From Bog-756 sp963727075 (GTDB lineage Bacteria; Actinomycetota; Acidimicrobiia; Acidimicrobiales; RAAP-2), in contig CAVSET010000003.1 of the NCBI GenBank assembly GCA_963727075.1, positions 124,001-188,000 of the forward strand: DNA of 64,000 nucleotides, in the 5' to 3' direction. Made by a program: the position numbers and the translations under genes. The notes under the pieces were generated by a model, which was not told where the DNA came from, did not search any database, and saw only the letters and a program-made list of their open reading frames with translations. Positions 18,228-25,555 of this stretch are shown one piece after another (position 1 is the stretch's first letter; every line of letters starts with the position of its first letter).

Positions 18228-18280
18228 TCGTTCTCAGTTGTCTCTGTTGTTCTCTGTGTTGTTCTCTGGTTGTTCGCCCG
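18228..18280. repeat. low-complexity purine/pyrimidine repeat in the alcohol dehydrogenase leader
   Basis: Degenerate copies of gttctctgttg occur in tandem on the plus strand; on the coding strand this is a run of CAGAGAACAACA-like units directly before the ribosome site and ATG at 18209. Composition differs sharply from the surrounding 70 percent GC DNA. It resembles the 14-bp duplication before the FadE27-like gene. Confidence 0.6.
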
Positions 18281-18353
18281 CCGGTCAATGCTGTCCGGTG
18301 CTGTGCCCCAGCCCGTGCGGCTGGGTCCGGCGCCGGCTCCGTCGTCGGTGGCC

Positions 18354-20048
18354 CTACCCGTCAGCCGAGTATTGCTGGCGGAGCTCTCGCTTGAGGACCT
18401 TGCCACTGGCGTTGACCGGGAGGGATTCGACCAGCCGAACGCCGGCCGGGACCTTGTAATTGGCCAGACGGACCCGGACCCAGTCCTGGAGCTCGGACTC
18501 GATCCCGGGAGGCGGACTGGCCGAGGCCGGGACGACGAGCGCCAGCCCCACCTCGCCCATCCTCTGGTCCGGCACCCCGATCACCGACGCCTGGCCTACC
18601 GCCGGATGGAGCTGCAGGACCGACTCGATCTCGGCCGGGTACACATTGAACCCACCGCTCACGTACATGTCCTTCAGCCGGTCGGTGATGGCCACGTTGC
18701 CGGCATCGTCCATGACGCCGATGTCGCCGGTGTGGAGCCATCCGTCCCGGTCGACCGCCTCGACGGTGGCCTCCTCGTCGTTGAAGTAGCCCTGCATGAC
18801 GTTGTAGCCCCGGACCGCCACCTCCCCCGGCTCGCCCTTCGGCAGCTCGTTGCCGTCGGGACCGACGATCCGGACGTCGACGTCGGGGATGGCCCGTCCC
18901 GAGGTGGACGAGATCACCTCGGCCGAGTCGCCCCGCCGGCACATGGTCACTGTCCCGGTGGCCTCGGTCAGGCCGTAGGCGGTGAGCACCGTCTCGATGC
19001 CCATGTCCGACCACAGCCGCCGCACCAGTTCGACCGGGACCGCGGCCGCACCGGTCACCACCAGGCGCAGCGACGAGAGGTCGTACCGTTTGCGATCGGG
19101 GTGGTCGAGCATGGACTGGAAGATGGTCGGTGGCCCGGGCAGCACCGAGACCCGCTCGTCCTCGATCCGCTGCATGGCCGCGTCGACGTCGAAGACCGGC
19201 TCGGGGATCATGGTGGCTCCGGTCATCAGGCAGGCCAGGATGCCCGCCTTGTAGCCGAAGGTGTGGAAGAACGGGTTGACGATGAGGTAGCGGTCCCCCG
19301 GTCGCAGGCCGACCACCTCGCACCAGGTGGCAAAGGTGCGCAGCGTCTGGCCGTGGGTGGTCATGGCTCCCTTGGGCTGCCCGGTGGTCCCCGAGGTGAA
19401 CACCAGGTCGGAAAGGTCGCCGGGGGTGATCGAGGCGGTACGGCCGGCGGCGACGTCCGCCGAGCAGAGGCCACCTTCTTGGAGGAAGACCTCCCACTCG
19501 ACGACCTGGTCACCTTTGGCCGTGACCCGCGGCGGCCAGGCGGCATCGGTCCGCAGGACGACCACCCGTTCGAGCTCGGGGACCTTGTGCCCGGCGGCCA
19601 CCGCCTCGTCGAGCATCCGGGGGTAGTCGGTGCCGAGGAACCCCTCGACGGTGAAGAGGATCCTGGCGCCTGACTGGCGCAAGACGTAGGCCGCTTCGGG
19701 CCCCTTGAACCGGGTGTTGAGCGGCACCAGCAGGGCGCCCGCCCCGACGGCGCCCAACGCGGCGATCAGCCATTCGGCGCAATTGGGCGCCCAGATGGCC
19801 ACCCGGTCGCCCCGGTCGATCCCGTTGGCCACGATGGCCCGGGTGGCGGCAGCCACTTCGTCGGCCAGCTGGTCGAAGGTCAGGCGGGTGGTGCTCCCGT
19901 CGGGACCGTGCAGGTCGACCAGGGCCTCTGACTCGCCGAAGCGGGCGGCGGCATCCTCGACCAGGGCGGGGATGGTCCCCCACTGGAGGTCCCCGCGCGG
20001 GTCGACGATATCGGGCGCGCCACCTGACACTCCGTCAGGGTAGTGCAT
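18354..20048 (-). CDS. fadD3: acyl-CoA ligase, FadD3-like (sterol C/D-ring HIP-CoA ligase type)
   Basis: About 564 residues from the ATG at 20048; a GTG 33 bases upstream is possible. Motifs: VFTSGTTGQPKGAMTTH (A3), NPFFHTFGYKAGILACLMTGAT, VLPGPPTIFQSMLDHP, TAYGLTEATGTVTMC (A5), DGWLHTGDIGVMD (A7), DRLKDMYVSGGFNVYPAE and NASGKVLKRELR with the catalytic Lys. The FFHTFGYKAGILACL and GPPTIFQSLLDHP-type blocks are the ones I associate with mycobacterial FadD3, which forms the CoA ester of the steroid C/D-ring propionate (HIP). Adjacency to ipdF and fadE30 supports this. Confidence 0.78.
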   Translation of the reverse strand: MHYPDGVSGGAPDIVDPRGDLQWGTIPALVEDAAARFGESEALVDLHGPDGSTTRLTFDQLADEVAAATRAIVANGIDRGDRVAIWAPNCAEWLIAALGAVGAGALLVPLNTRFKGPEAAYVLRQSGARILFTVEGFLGTDYPRMLDEAVAAGHKVPELERVVVLRTDAAWPPRVTAKGDQVVEWEVFLQEGGLCSADVAAGRTASITPGDLSDLVFTSGTTGQPKGAMTTHGQTLRTFATWCEVVGLRPGDRYLIVNPFFHTFGYKAGILACLMTGATMIPEPVFDVDAAMQRIEDERVSVLPGPPTIFQSMLDHPDRKRYDLSSLRLVVTGAAAVPVELVRRLWSDMGIETVLTAYGLTEATGTVTMCRRGDSAEVISSTSGRAIPDVDVRIVGPDGNELPKGEPGEVAVRGYNVMQGYFNDEEATVEAVDRDGWLHTGDIGVMDDAGNVAITDRLKDMYVSGGFNVYPAEIESVLQLHPAVGQASVIGVPDQRMGEVGLALVVPASASPPPGIESELQDWVRVRLANYKVPAGVRLVESLPVNASGKVLKRELRQQYSADG

Positions 20049-20086
20049 GCCCCCACGCCCACCGAATGGCAACGGGGGCACTGGCC

Positions 20087-20914
20087 TCAGGGATGCTGAC
20101 TGCTGACCGACACCACCTCGCCGGTCATGAAGGTGGCGTAGTCACTGGCCAGGAAGGCGATGACGTTGGCCACCTCCCACACCTCGGCGCTGCGTCCGAA
20201 CACCTCGCGACGGCTGAGCTCGGCCAGGTCCTCGTCGGCCATGACCCGGTTGAGAAAGGGGTGGAGGGCCAGGCTCGGTGCCACCGCATTGACCCGCACG
20301 CCGTGGGCCACGGCCTCGACCGCGCTGCACCGTGTCAGCGCCATCACCCCGGCCTTGGCCGCGGCGTAGTGGGCCTGGCCGGCCTGGGCCCGCCACCCGA
20401 GGACCGACGCGTTGTTGACGATGACCCCACCCTCACCCCGGGCGTAGAGGCGGGAGAGTGCGGCGCGGGTGCAGCGGAACGTACCGGTCAAGGTGACGTC
20501 GAGCACGGTCGACCATTGCTGGTCGCTCATGTCGACCAGGTCGACCTGCCCGCCGAGTCCCGCGTTGTTGACAGCCACGTCGAACCGGCCATGGCGCTCG
20601 GTGGCGGCGTCGTAGAGGTGCTGCACCTGTGATTCCTCGGTCACGTCGCAGGGAACGGCCAAAGGGCGTTCCCCGGCCGGCTCGGCGACGGCGGCCAGGG
20701 CGTCGGCCGCCTCACCCAGACGCCGCTCGTGGGCGTCCGAGATCACGACGGTCGCCCCCTCCTCGATGCACCGTCGGGCGGTGGCGAACCCGATGCCGGT
20801 GCCGGCGGCGGCCGTCACCACCACCACCTTTCCATCGAGCAGGCCGTGGCCGTCAGGAGGACGCGGGATCTCGGGCCCGGTCGAGGGGCGCGGGCTGGTG
20901 GCACCGGTGGTCAC
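20087..20914 (-). CDS. ipdF: SDR, IpdF-like (steroid C/D-ring 5-hydroxy-HIC-CoA dehydrogenase type)
   Basis: 275 residues. The cofactor motif is VVVVTAAAGTGIGFATARR rather than the usual TGxxxGxG, then VVISDAHERRLGE, VNNAGLGGQ, and the catalytic region NNASVLGWRAQAGQAHYAAAKAGVMALTRC, ending FMTGEVVSVSSQHP. The TAAAGTGIG and SVLGWRAQ..HYAAAKAGVMALTRCSA signatures are those of mycobacterial IpdF. Predicted reaction: NAD(P)-dependent oxidation of a hydroxylated C/D-ring acyl-CoA. Its start overlaps the fadE30 stop (ATGA), so the two are coupled. Confidence 0.82.
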   Translation of the reverse strand: MTTGATSPRPSTGPEIPRPPDGHGLLDGKVVVVTAAAGTGIGFATARRCIEEGATVVISDAHERRLGEAADALAAVAEPAGERPLAVPCDVTEESQVQHLYDAATERHGRFDVAVNNAGLGGQVDLVDMSDQQWSTVLDVTLTGTFRCTRAALSRLYARGEGGVIVNNASVLGWRAQAGQAHYAAAKAGVMALTRCSAVEAVAHGVRVNAVAPSLALHPFLNRVMADEDLAELSRREVFGRSAEVWEVANVIAFLASDYATFMTGEVVSVSSQHP

Positions 20915-22101
20915 GGCGTGGTCCCCTTCGGCTCGGGCGGCAGGCCGAGGACCCGCTCACCGATGATGTTCTTCTGGATCTCGTTCGACCCGCCGTAGAT
21001 GGTCTCGGACCGGCTGAACAGGAAGGTGCGCTGGTCCTCGTCGAGCTCGTAGGGAGAGGCCTCGAGCACCGTGGCGTCCATGCCCCGAACGTCCATGGCC
21101 AGCTCCCCGAGCCGGCGGTGCCAGCGAGCCCAGTACAGCTTGATGATGGAGGCCTCCGGTGGCGCCACCGGCCCGTCGTAGCCCGAGAGGCTGCGCCAGA
21201 TGTTGAGGCGGAGGATCTCGAGCTCGGCATAGGAGTGGGCCAGGCGCTGGCGGATCCCGGGGTCGGACGCCCGGCCCTTGGCCCGGGCCAGGTCCATCAG
21301 CCGGTCGAGCTCGCGGCGGAACGAGAGCTGATGGCCGAGGAGGCCCACGCCGCGTTCGTAGGCCAGGGTGGCGAGGGCCACCTTCCACCCCTCGCCGACC
21401 TCGCCGACCACGTGGTCGCGACCCGTGCGGGCCCCGTCGAAGAAGACCTCGTTGAACTCGGAGGTCCCCGTGAGCTGGGTGATGGGCCGCACGACGACGC
21501 CGGGCTGGTCCATCGGGACGAGCAGGTAGGAGAGACCCCGATGCCGGATCGACCCCGGTTCGGTGCGGCATACCACGAAGCACCAGTCGGCCTGGTGGGC
21601 GAGGGAGGTCCACACCTTCTGCCCGGTGACCACCCACTCGTCGCCGTCCCGCTCCGCCCGGGTCTGCACATTGGCCAGGTCGCTCCCGGCGTCTGGCTCG
21701 GAGTAGCCCTGGCACCACAGTTCGGTGCCGGCCACGATCGGAGGGAGGAAGCGAGACTGCTGGTCGGGGGTTCCGTACTGGATGATGGTCGGCCCGAGGA
21801 GACCCTCGCCGAGGATGCTCACCCGGCCGGGCGCCCCGGCCCGTACGTACTCCTCGTTGAAGATGACCTGGTGGGCGATGGACGCCCCCCGCCCTCCGTG
21901 CCGAACGGGCCAGCCGATGCAGGTCCATCCGTCGGCGGCCAGCACCTTCTCCCACTGCAGACGGGTCTCGAACCCGAAGGTCTCGTCCCCCGATCCGCCG
22001 CGGCCGCCGAGCGCGGCGAACTCACCGACCACGTGCTCGACCAGCCAGGCCCGGACCTCCTGGCGAAAGGCCTGGTCCTCGGGTCGGTCTCGAAGGTCCA
22101 T
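20911..22101 (-). CDS. fadE30: acyl-CoA dehydrogenase, FadE30-like
   Basis: 396 residues. MDLRDRPEDQAFRQEVRAWLVEHV, GWPVRHGGRGASIAHQVIFNEEYVRAGAPGRVSILGEGLLGPTIIQYGT, CQGYSEPDAGSDLANVQTRAERDGDEWVVTGQKVWTSLA and the FAD-binding end ETIYGGSNEIQKNIIGERVLGLP are all full. Order fadE30-ipdF-fadD3 resembles Rv3560c/Rv3559c/Rv3561, the KstR2-type HIP ring catabolic genes, although in M. tuberculosis fadD3 is divergent. First gene of this leftward group, with a 259-bp region before the divergent msrB. I found no KstR2-type CAAGnnCTTG site there. Confidence 0.82.
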   Translation of the reverse strand: MDLRDRPEDQAFRQEVRAWLVEHVVGEFAALGGRGGSGDETFGFETRLQWEKVLAADGWTCIGWPVRHGGRGASIAHQVIFNEEYVRAGAPGRVSILGEGLLGPTIIQYGTPDQQSRFLPPIVAGTELWCQGYSEPDAGSDLANVQTRAERDGDEWVVTGQKVWTSLAHQADWCFVVCRTEPGSIRHRGLSYLLVPMDQPGVVVRPITQLTGTSEFNEVFFDGARTGRDHVVGEVGEGWKVALATLAYERGVGLLGHQLSFRRELDRLMDLARAKGRASDPGIRQRLAHSYAELEILRLNIWRSLSGYDGPVAPPEASIIKLYWARWHRRLGELAMDVRGMDATVLEASPYELDEDQRTFLFSRSETIYGGSNEIQKNIIGERVLGLPPEPKGTTP

Positions 22102-22239
22102 GGCGAGGGTTCCTGTGGCGTCTGGGCGGCGAACGGATGGGCCGAGGGCAGGCGAACGGGCCGCGTCGGCCGGGAGGAGGACCGGGCCGGCCGAATCTGA
22201 CGCGACGTTAGCAAAGCCCGAGTGTCGGGCCTCCGGCCC

Positions 22240-22280
22240 GCCGGGCGGGAACACCGCCCGCCGGGCGGGAACACCGCCCC
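22240..22280. repeat. tandem 20-bp repeat, each copy an inverted repeat (twin hairpins)
   Basis: Two adjacent 20-bp copies (22241-22260 and 22261-22280, ccgggcgggaacaccgcccg with one end change). Each holds a 6-7 bp stem CGGGCGG/CCGCCCG around a GAACA loop; a third partial element cccggcgggcg follows. They lie in the divergent fadE30/msrB region. Possible roles are an operator pair or attenuator-like hairpins. Confidence 0.8.
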
Positions 22281-22360
22281 CCCGGCGGGCGTTGCCTGGA
22301 GCAGTCGCCGCGTGGACGTCGTGGGTGAGCCGCGGGCGGGCCGGCGAAGGAGGCATGGAG

Positions 22361-22786
22361 ATGACCGAGAGAACGGGCACCGAACAGGGCGGCCACGTGG
22401 AGCGCAGCGACCAGGAGTGGCGCGAGGCGCTCGCCCCTGAGCGGTACGCCGTGCTTCGGCAGAAGGGGACCGAGCCGGCATGGTCCGGCGAGCTGCTCCA
22501 CGTGGACGGCAGCGGCATGTTCACCTGTGCCGGCTGCGGGGCGGCCCTCTTCCCGAGCGATACCAAATTCGAATCGGGCTCGGGATGGCCGAGCTTCTAC
22601 CGGGCCCTCGACGAGGGAGCTATCGAGGAGCACGAGGACCGGAGCCATGGGATGACGCGCACCGAGATCACCTGTGCCCGCTGCGGCGGCCACCTCGGTC
22701 ACGTGTTCCCCGACGGCCCGGCACCGACGGGCCAGCGCTACTGCGTCAACTCGTTGTCGCTCGAATTCGAGCCCGACCGCGGCTGA
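22361..22786 (+). CDS. msrB: peptide-methionine (R)-S-oxide reductase MsrB
   Basis: 141 residues. The ribosome site AAGGAGG at 22347-22353 fits the ATG at 22361 (7-base spacing) better than the ATG at 22355. Zinc pairs CAGC and CARC, the block GSGWPSFYRALDEG, GGHLGHVFPDGPAPTGQRYCVNS with the catalytic Cys. It repairs methionine-R-sulfoxide in proteins using thioredoxin. It belongs to the oxidative-stress genes of this region. Confidence 0.93.
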   Translation: MTERTGTEQGGHVERSDQEWREALAPERYAVLRQKGTEPAWSGELLHVDGSGMFTCAGCGAALFPSDTKFESGSGWPSFYRALDEGAIEEHEDRSHGMTRTEITCARCGGHLGHVFPDGPAPTGQRYCVNSLSLEFEPDRG

Positions 22787-23019
22787 GGGCAGGCCGAGGC
22801 CGGCTCCGGTCCGGGGCCGGCCGTGGTCAGCCGTTCCTCCAAGAGCTCGAACAGGTCGCCGAGCGCACCGGCCTCTTCCTTCTGCCCGGCGCGGAGCAGG
22901 AAGCGGTCGGCGTCGGCCAGCGCCTGGCAGGCGTCGAAGGCCTCGCGTTTGGTGAGCAGGACCGACTCGGAGAACCGGACAGGGTGGGTCGGAGCCGTCC
23001 CGGCTCGCACCCTGCTCAC
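22738..23019 (-). CDS. small protein of unknown function downstream of ssb
   Basis: 93 residues from a GTG at 23019 with a GGAGGGA ribosome site 7 bases upstream. The core FSESVLLTKREAFDACQALADADRFLLRAGQKEEAGALGDLFELLEERL is helical and unlikely by chance. The last 16 residues are antisense to the end of msrB, so the true end may be earlier. Its GTG overlaps the stop of the small membrane-protein gene upstream (GTGA), suggesting a three-gene unit with ssb. No family recognised. Confidence 0.5.
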   Translation of the reverse strand: MSRVRAGTAPTHPVRFSESVLLTKREAFDACQALADADRFLLRAGQKEEAGALGDLFELLEERLTTAGPGPEPASACPQPRSGSNSSDNELTQ

Positions 23020-23228
23020 CGGCGGGTCCCTCCACCCTGAGCGCGTCGCCCCCGGCGGCGTCCCGATCGTCCTCGGCCCGGACGGCCGTCTCCCCTCCCC
23101 CGCCGGACCAGCGCCATGCATCCGAGGGTCAGGCTGCCCGAGGCGACGGCCGCCGGCCAGCGCGGCAGGGCCAGGCCCAACCCGGCCCACATCAGCGGGA
23201 CGCCCACGCCGGTCCCGGGACCGGCCAC
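23016..23228 (-). CDS. putative small membrane protein
   Basis: 70 residues from a GTG at 23228. One or two hydrophobic segments (VGVPLMWAGLGLALP and AAVASGSLTLGCMALV) are followed by a strongly basic tail (RRGRGDGRPGRGRSGRRRGRRAQ). Found 25 bases after ssb and overlapping the next gene by GTGA. Supported by position and topology only; it could be a chance frame in GC-rich DNA. Confidence 0.35.
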   Translation of the reverse strand: MAGPGTGVGVPLMWAGLGLALPRWPAAVASGSLTLGCMALVRRGRGDGRPGRGRSGRRRGRRAQGGGTRR

Positions 23229-23253
23229 GACCGGGGGCGGCTGCCCCGGGCCG

Positions 23254-23691
23254 TCACGCCGGGGCTCCGAGCGAATCCTCGGCCCCATCCGAGCCGCCGG
23301 CGGCGGAGTCGCCCTCGACGGCCCGCTGGCGCTCGATCCGGTGCACGTCGACCGTGGCGAAGCGAAGGGCGGCACCGACCTCGTCGGCCACGATCTCGAC
23401 CTTGAAGCGACGTTCGCCCTCCTCGGTCTCCCAGCTGCGCTGCTCGAGTCGGCCGGCAACCACCACGCGCATACCCTTGGTCAAGCTCAGGGCCACGTTC
23501 TCGGCCAAGTCCCGCCAGGTGATGACGTCGAAGAACGACGTCGATTCCTCCCATTCGTTGGTCTCGCGGTTCTGCCACCGACGGTTCACCGCTACGCCCA
23601 AGGACGTCGTGGCCTGGCCTTCACGCGTATAGCGGATCTCCGGATCGCGGGTCAGATTGCCGACGATGGTGGTGGTCGATGCCGTGCTCAT
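23254..23691 (-). CDS. ssb: single-stranded DNA-binding protein, short paralogue without acidic tip
   Basis: 145 residues, ATG at 23691 behind AAGGAG. OB fold: TTTIVGNLTRDPEIRYTREGQATTSLGVAVNRRW, STSFFDVITWRDLAENVALSLTKGMRVVVAGRLEQRSWE. The C-terminus (EGDSAAGGSDGAEDSLGAPA) lacks the DDxPF-like acidic tip through which the main SSB recruits partners, so this may be an accessory SSB as in other actinobacteria. Its gene is not near rpsF/rpsR, consistent with a paralogue. Confidence 0.88.
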   Translation of the reverse strand: MSTASTTTIVGNLTRDPEIRYTREGQATTSLGVAVNRRWQNRETNEWEESTSFFDVITWRDLAENVALSLTKGMRVVVAGRLEQRSWETEEGERRFKVEIVADEVGAALRFATVDVHRIERQRAVEGDSAAGGSDGAEDSLGAPA

Positions 23692-24006
23692 GGTTGACTC
23701 CTTCACTGGTGGGTCGTTGGCGCACCACGGCGCGGACGGCACCGCAAAGACGCCCGTTCCGGGCTCGGGCCCGCGCCGCTGATGACAAGCCGATGGTGGG
23801 GCCCCCGCCTTGCTCGGGTCCGATGCGGACACCCGGTCGGGGACCTTGCCGTCGGCACAGGGCTGCGCCCACCCGGTCCCGGCAGGCCCGGACCTACACT
23901 GTCCCGGACCCACCAGCCCGAACCGGACGCATCGGCACCACGGTCGGCATGGGACCGGACGGAACGACACCGGAGCAGAAGATCGACACACCATGAGGCG
24001 GCCGGC
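23692..24006. promoter_or_regulatory. 315-bp divergent region, ssb / encapsulin operon
   Basis: No gene of normal size. It holds the promoters of the leftward ssb unit and the rightward encapsulin operon. TACACT at 23895-23900 is a plausible actinobacterial -10 for the encapsulin operon; no clear -35. A 5-codon frame ATG AGG CGG CCG GCG TGA (23993-24010) ends on the GTG start of the heme-barrel gene and could couple its translation. Confidence 0.35.
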
Positions 24007-24696
24007 GTGAACCCCTATGGCGACGACATCTACGCCGAAGCCGAAGGCGAGGTGGACACCCTCGCCCATCTGGGCCCACTCGCTCCACTGGCCGGGGTCT
24101 GGCGCGGTGAGCGAGGGAAGGACGAGCACCCGGCGGCACCCGGGGTCGAGCGTGACTCGTTCGTGGAGCACATCGAGCTCGAGCCCATCGACCGACAGAC
24201 CAACGGTCCTCAGCTGTTCTACGGGCTCCGCTACCACACCCATATCACCAAGCCCGGCGAGGTGGAGACCTTCCACGACCAGGTCGGGTACTGGCTGTGG
24301 GAGCCGGCCACCGGGACGGTCACCCTGACCCTCGGGATCCCGCGGGGCCAGGTGCTGCTGGCCGGCGGCACCACCGAGCCGGACGCCACCCACTTCACCG
24401 TCGAGGCGGCGGTCGGGAGCGAGGTCTACGGGATCCTGTCGAACCCCTTCCTCGACGGGGCCTTCCGCACGCTCAGCTACCGCATGGACGTCCAGGTGCA
24501 CCCCGACGACACCTGGTCCTACGAGGAGGTCGGGGTGCTGGCCATCCCCGGTCGGGACGATCCCTTCCACCACGTCGATCGCAATATCCTCACCCGGCTG
24601 GCACCCCCCCGGCCGAACCCGATGGCCGGCCAGGCCGGAATGGGTATTGGTCTGGGCGTCGGCAACCTACGAGGCGAAGACGGGAGACTTCCATGA
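24007..24696 (+). CDS. FABP/THAP4-like heme-binding beta-barrel protein, predicted encapsulin cargo
   Basis: 229 residues from the GTG at 24007. The domain begins HLGPLAPLAGVWRGERGKDEHP and continues TNGPQLFYGLRYHTHITKP..ETFHDQVGYWLWEPATGTVTLTLGIPRGQ, VGSEVYGILSNPFLDGAFRTLSYRM and GRDDPFHHVDRNILTRL: the bacterial FABP-like relatives of nitrobindin (former DUF1794). The HH in PFHHVDRN is a candidate heme ligand region. After a Pro/Gly/Ala linker (PPRPNPMAGQAGMGIG) comes LGVGNLRGEDGRLP, which looks like the short C-terminal peptide LGIGSLKG that docks cargo inside encapsulins. Its TGA overlaps the encapsulin ATG by 4 bases, so cargo and shell are translationally coupled. Heme binding and encapsulation are inferences. 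Confidence 0.8.
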   Translation: MNPYGDDIYAEAEGEVDTLAHLGPLAPLAGVWRGERGKDEHPAAPGVERDSFVEHIELEPIDRQTNGPQLFYGLRYHTHITKPGEVETFHDQVGYWLWEPATGTVTLTLGIPRGQVLLAGGTTEPDATHFTVEAAVGSEVYGILSNPFLDGAFRTLSYRMDVQVHPDDTWSYEEVGVLAIPGRDDPFHHVDRNILTRLAPPRPNPMAGQAGMGIGLGVGNLRGEDGRLP

Positions 24697-25500
24697 ACCA
24701 CCTGATGCGAGAGCTGGCCCCGGTCACGGACGAGGCCTGGGCGCAGATCGAGGCCGAGGCCACCCGTTCGATCAAGCACTTCCTGGCTGCCCGCCGGCTG
24801 GTCGAGTTCTCCGGCCCGCACGGTTGGGCCCGCTCCTCGGTCGACGTCGGCCGGGTCGAACCGCTCGACCCGGGTGCGCTCGGCGGGGTCGAGGTGGCCC
24901 GACGACCGCGTCGTGCCCCTCCTCGAGCTGCAGAGCCGGTTCTCGCTCTCCCGTGCCGAGCTCGCCGCCGCCGACCGCGGCGCCACCGACATCGACCTGG
25001 ACGCGGTCATCGCCGCCGGCCGGGCCGCGGCCCTGGCCGAGGACCATGTGGTGTTCCACGGTTACGAGCCGGGCGGGATGGCCGGCATCGTGGCCGAGAG
25101 CCCGCACGAGGCGGTGCCGATCAGCGACGACTACAGCCACTATCCCGAGCATGTGGCCACTGCGGTCGGGGCGCTGCGCGGCGCCGACATCGCCGGTCCT
25201 TTCGCCATCGCACTCGGGGCCCGTTGCTACACGGGCGTGACCGAGACGACCGAGCACGGCGGCTATCCCGTCTTCGAGCATCTGCGCCAGATCCTCGGCG
25301 GCCCGGTGGTGTGGGCGCCGGCGGTCGACGGTGCAGTGGTGTTGAGCCAACGCGGCGGGGACTTCGAGCTGACCATCGGGGAGGACTTCTCCCTCGGCTA
25401 CCACTCAGGCGACGGCGACACCGTCCACCTCTACATAGAGGAGAGCCTGGCCTTCCGCATCAACACGCCCGATGCCGCCGTCCACCTCGCCTACCTCTGA
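24693..25500 (+). CDS. encapsulin nanocompartment shell protein (family 1), one frameshift
   Basis: Starts MNHLMRELAPVTDEAWAQIEAEATRSIKHFLAARRLVEFSGPHGW, the conserved N-terminus of family 1 encapsulins (linocin M18/HK97-fold). One extra C in the CCC at 24898-24900 breaks the frame; removing it joins GGVEVA to DDRVVPLLELQSRFSLSRAEL and gives 268 residues. Later landmarks: EDHVVFHGYEPGGMAGI, ISDDYSHYPEHVATAVGALRGADIAGPFAIALGARCYTGVTETTEHGGYPVFEHLRQILGGPVVWAPAVDGAVVL and VHLYIEESLAFRINTPDAAVHLAYL. About 60 (T=1) copies would form a shell around the upstream gene product. The frameshift is probably a sequence error. Confidence 0.9.
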
Positions 25501-25555
25501 GCCGCTCGACGGTGCCCCGTCGAGGGCACCGCCCGTCGAACGGTGGCCGGGCCCG

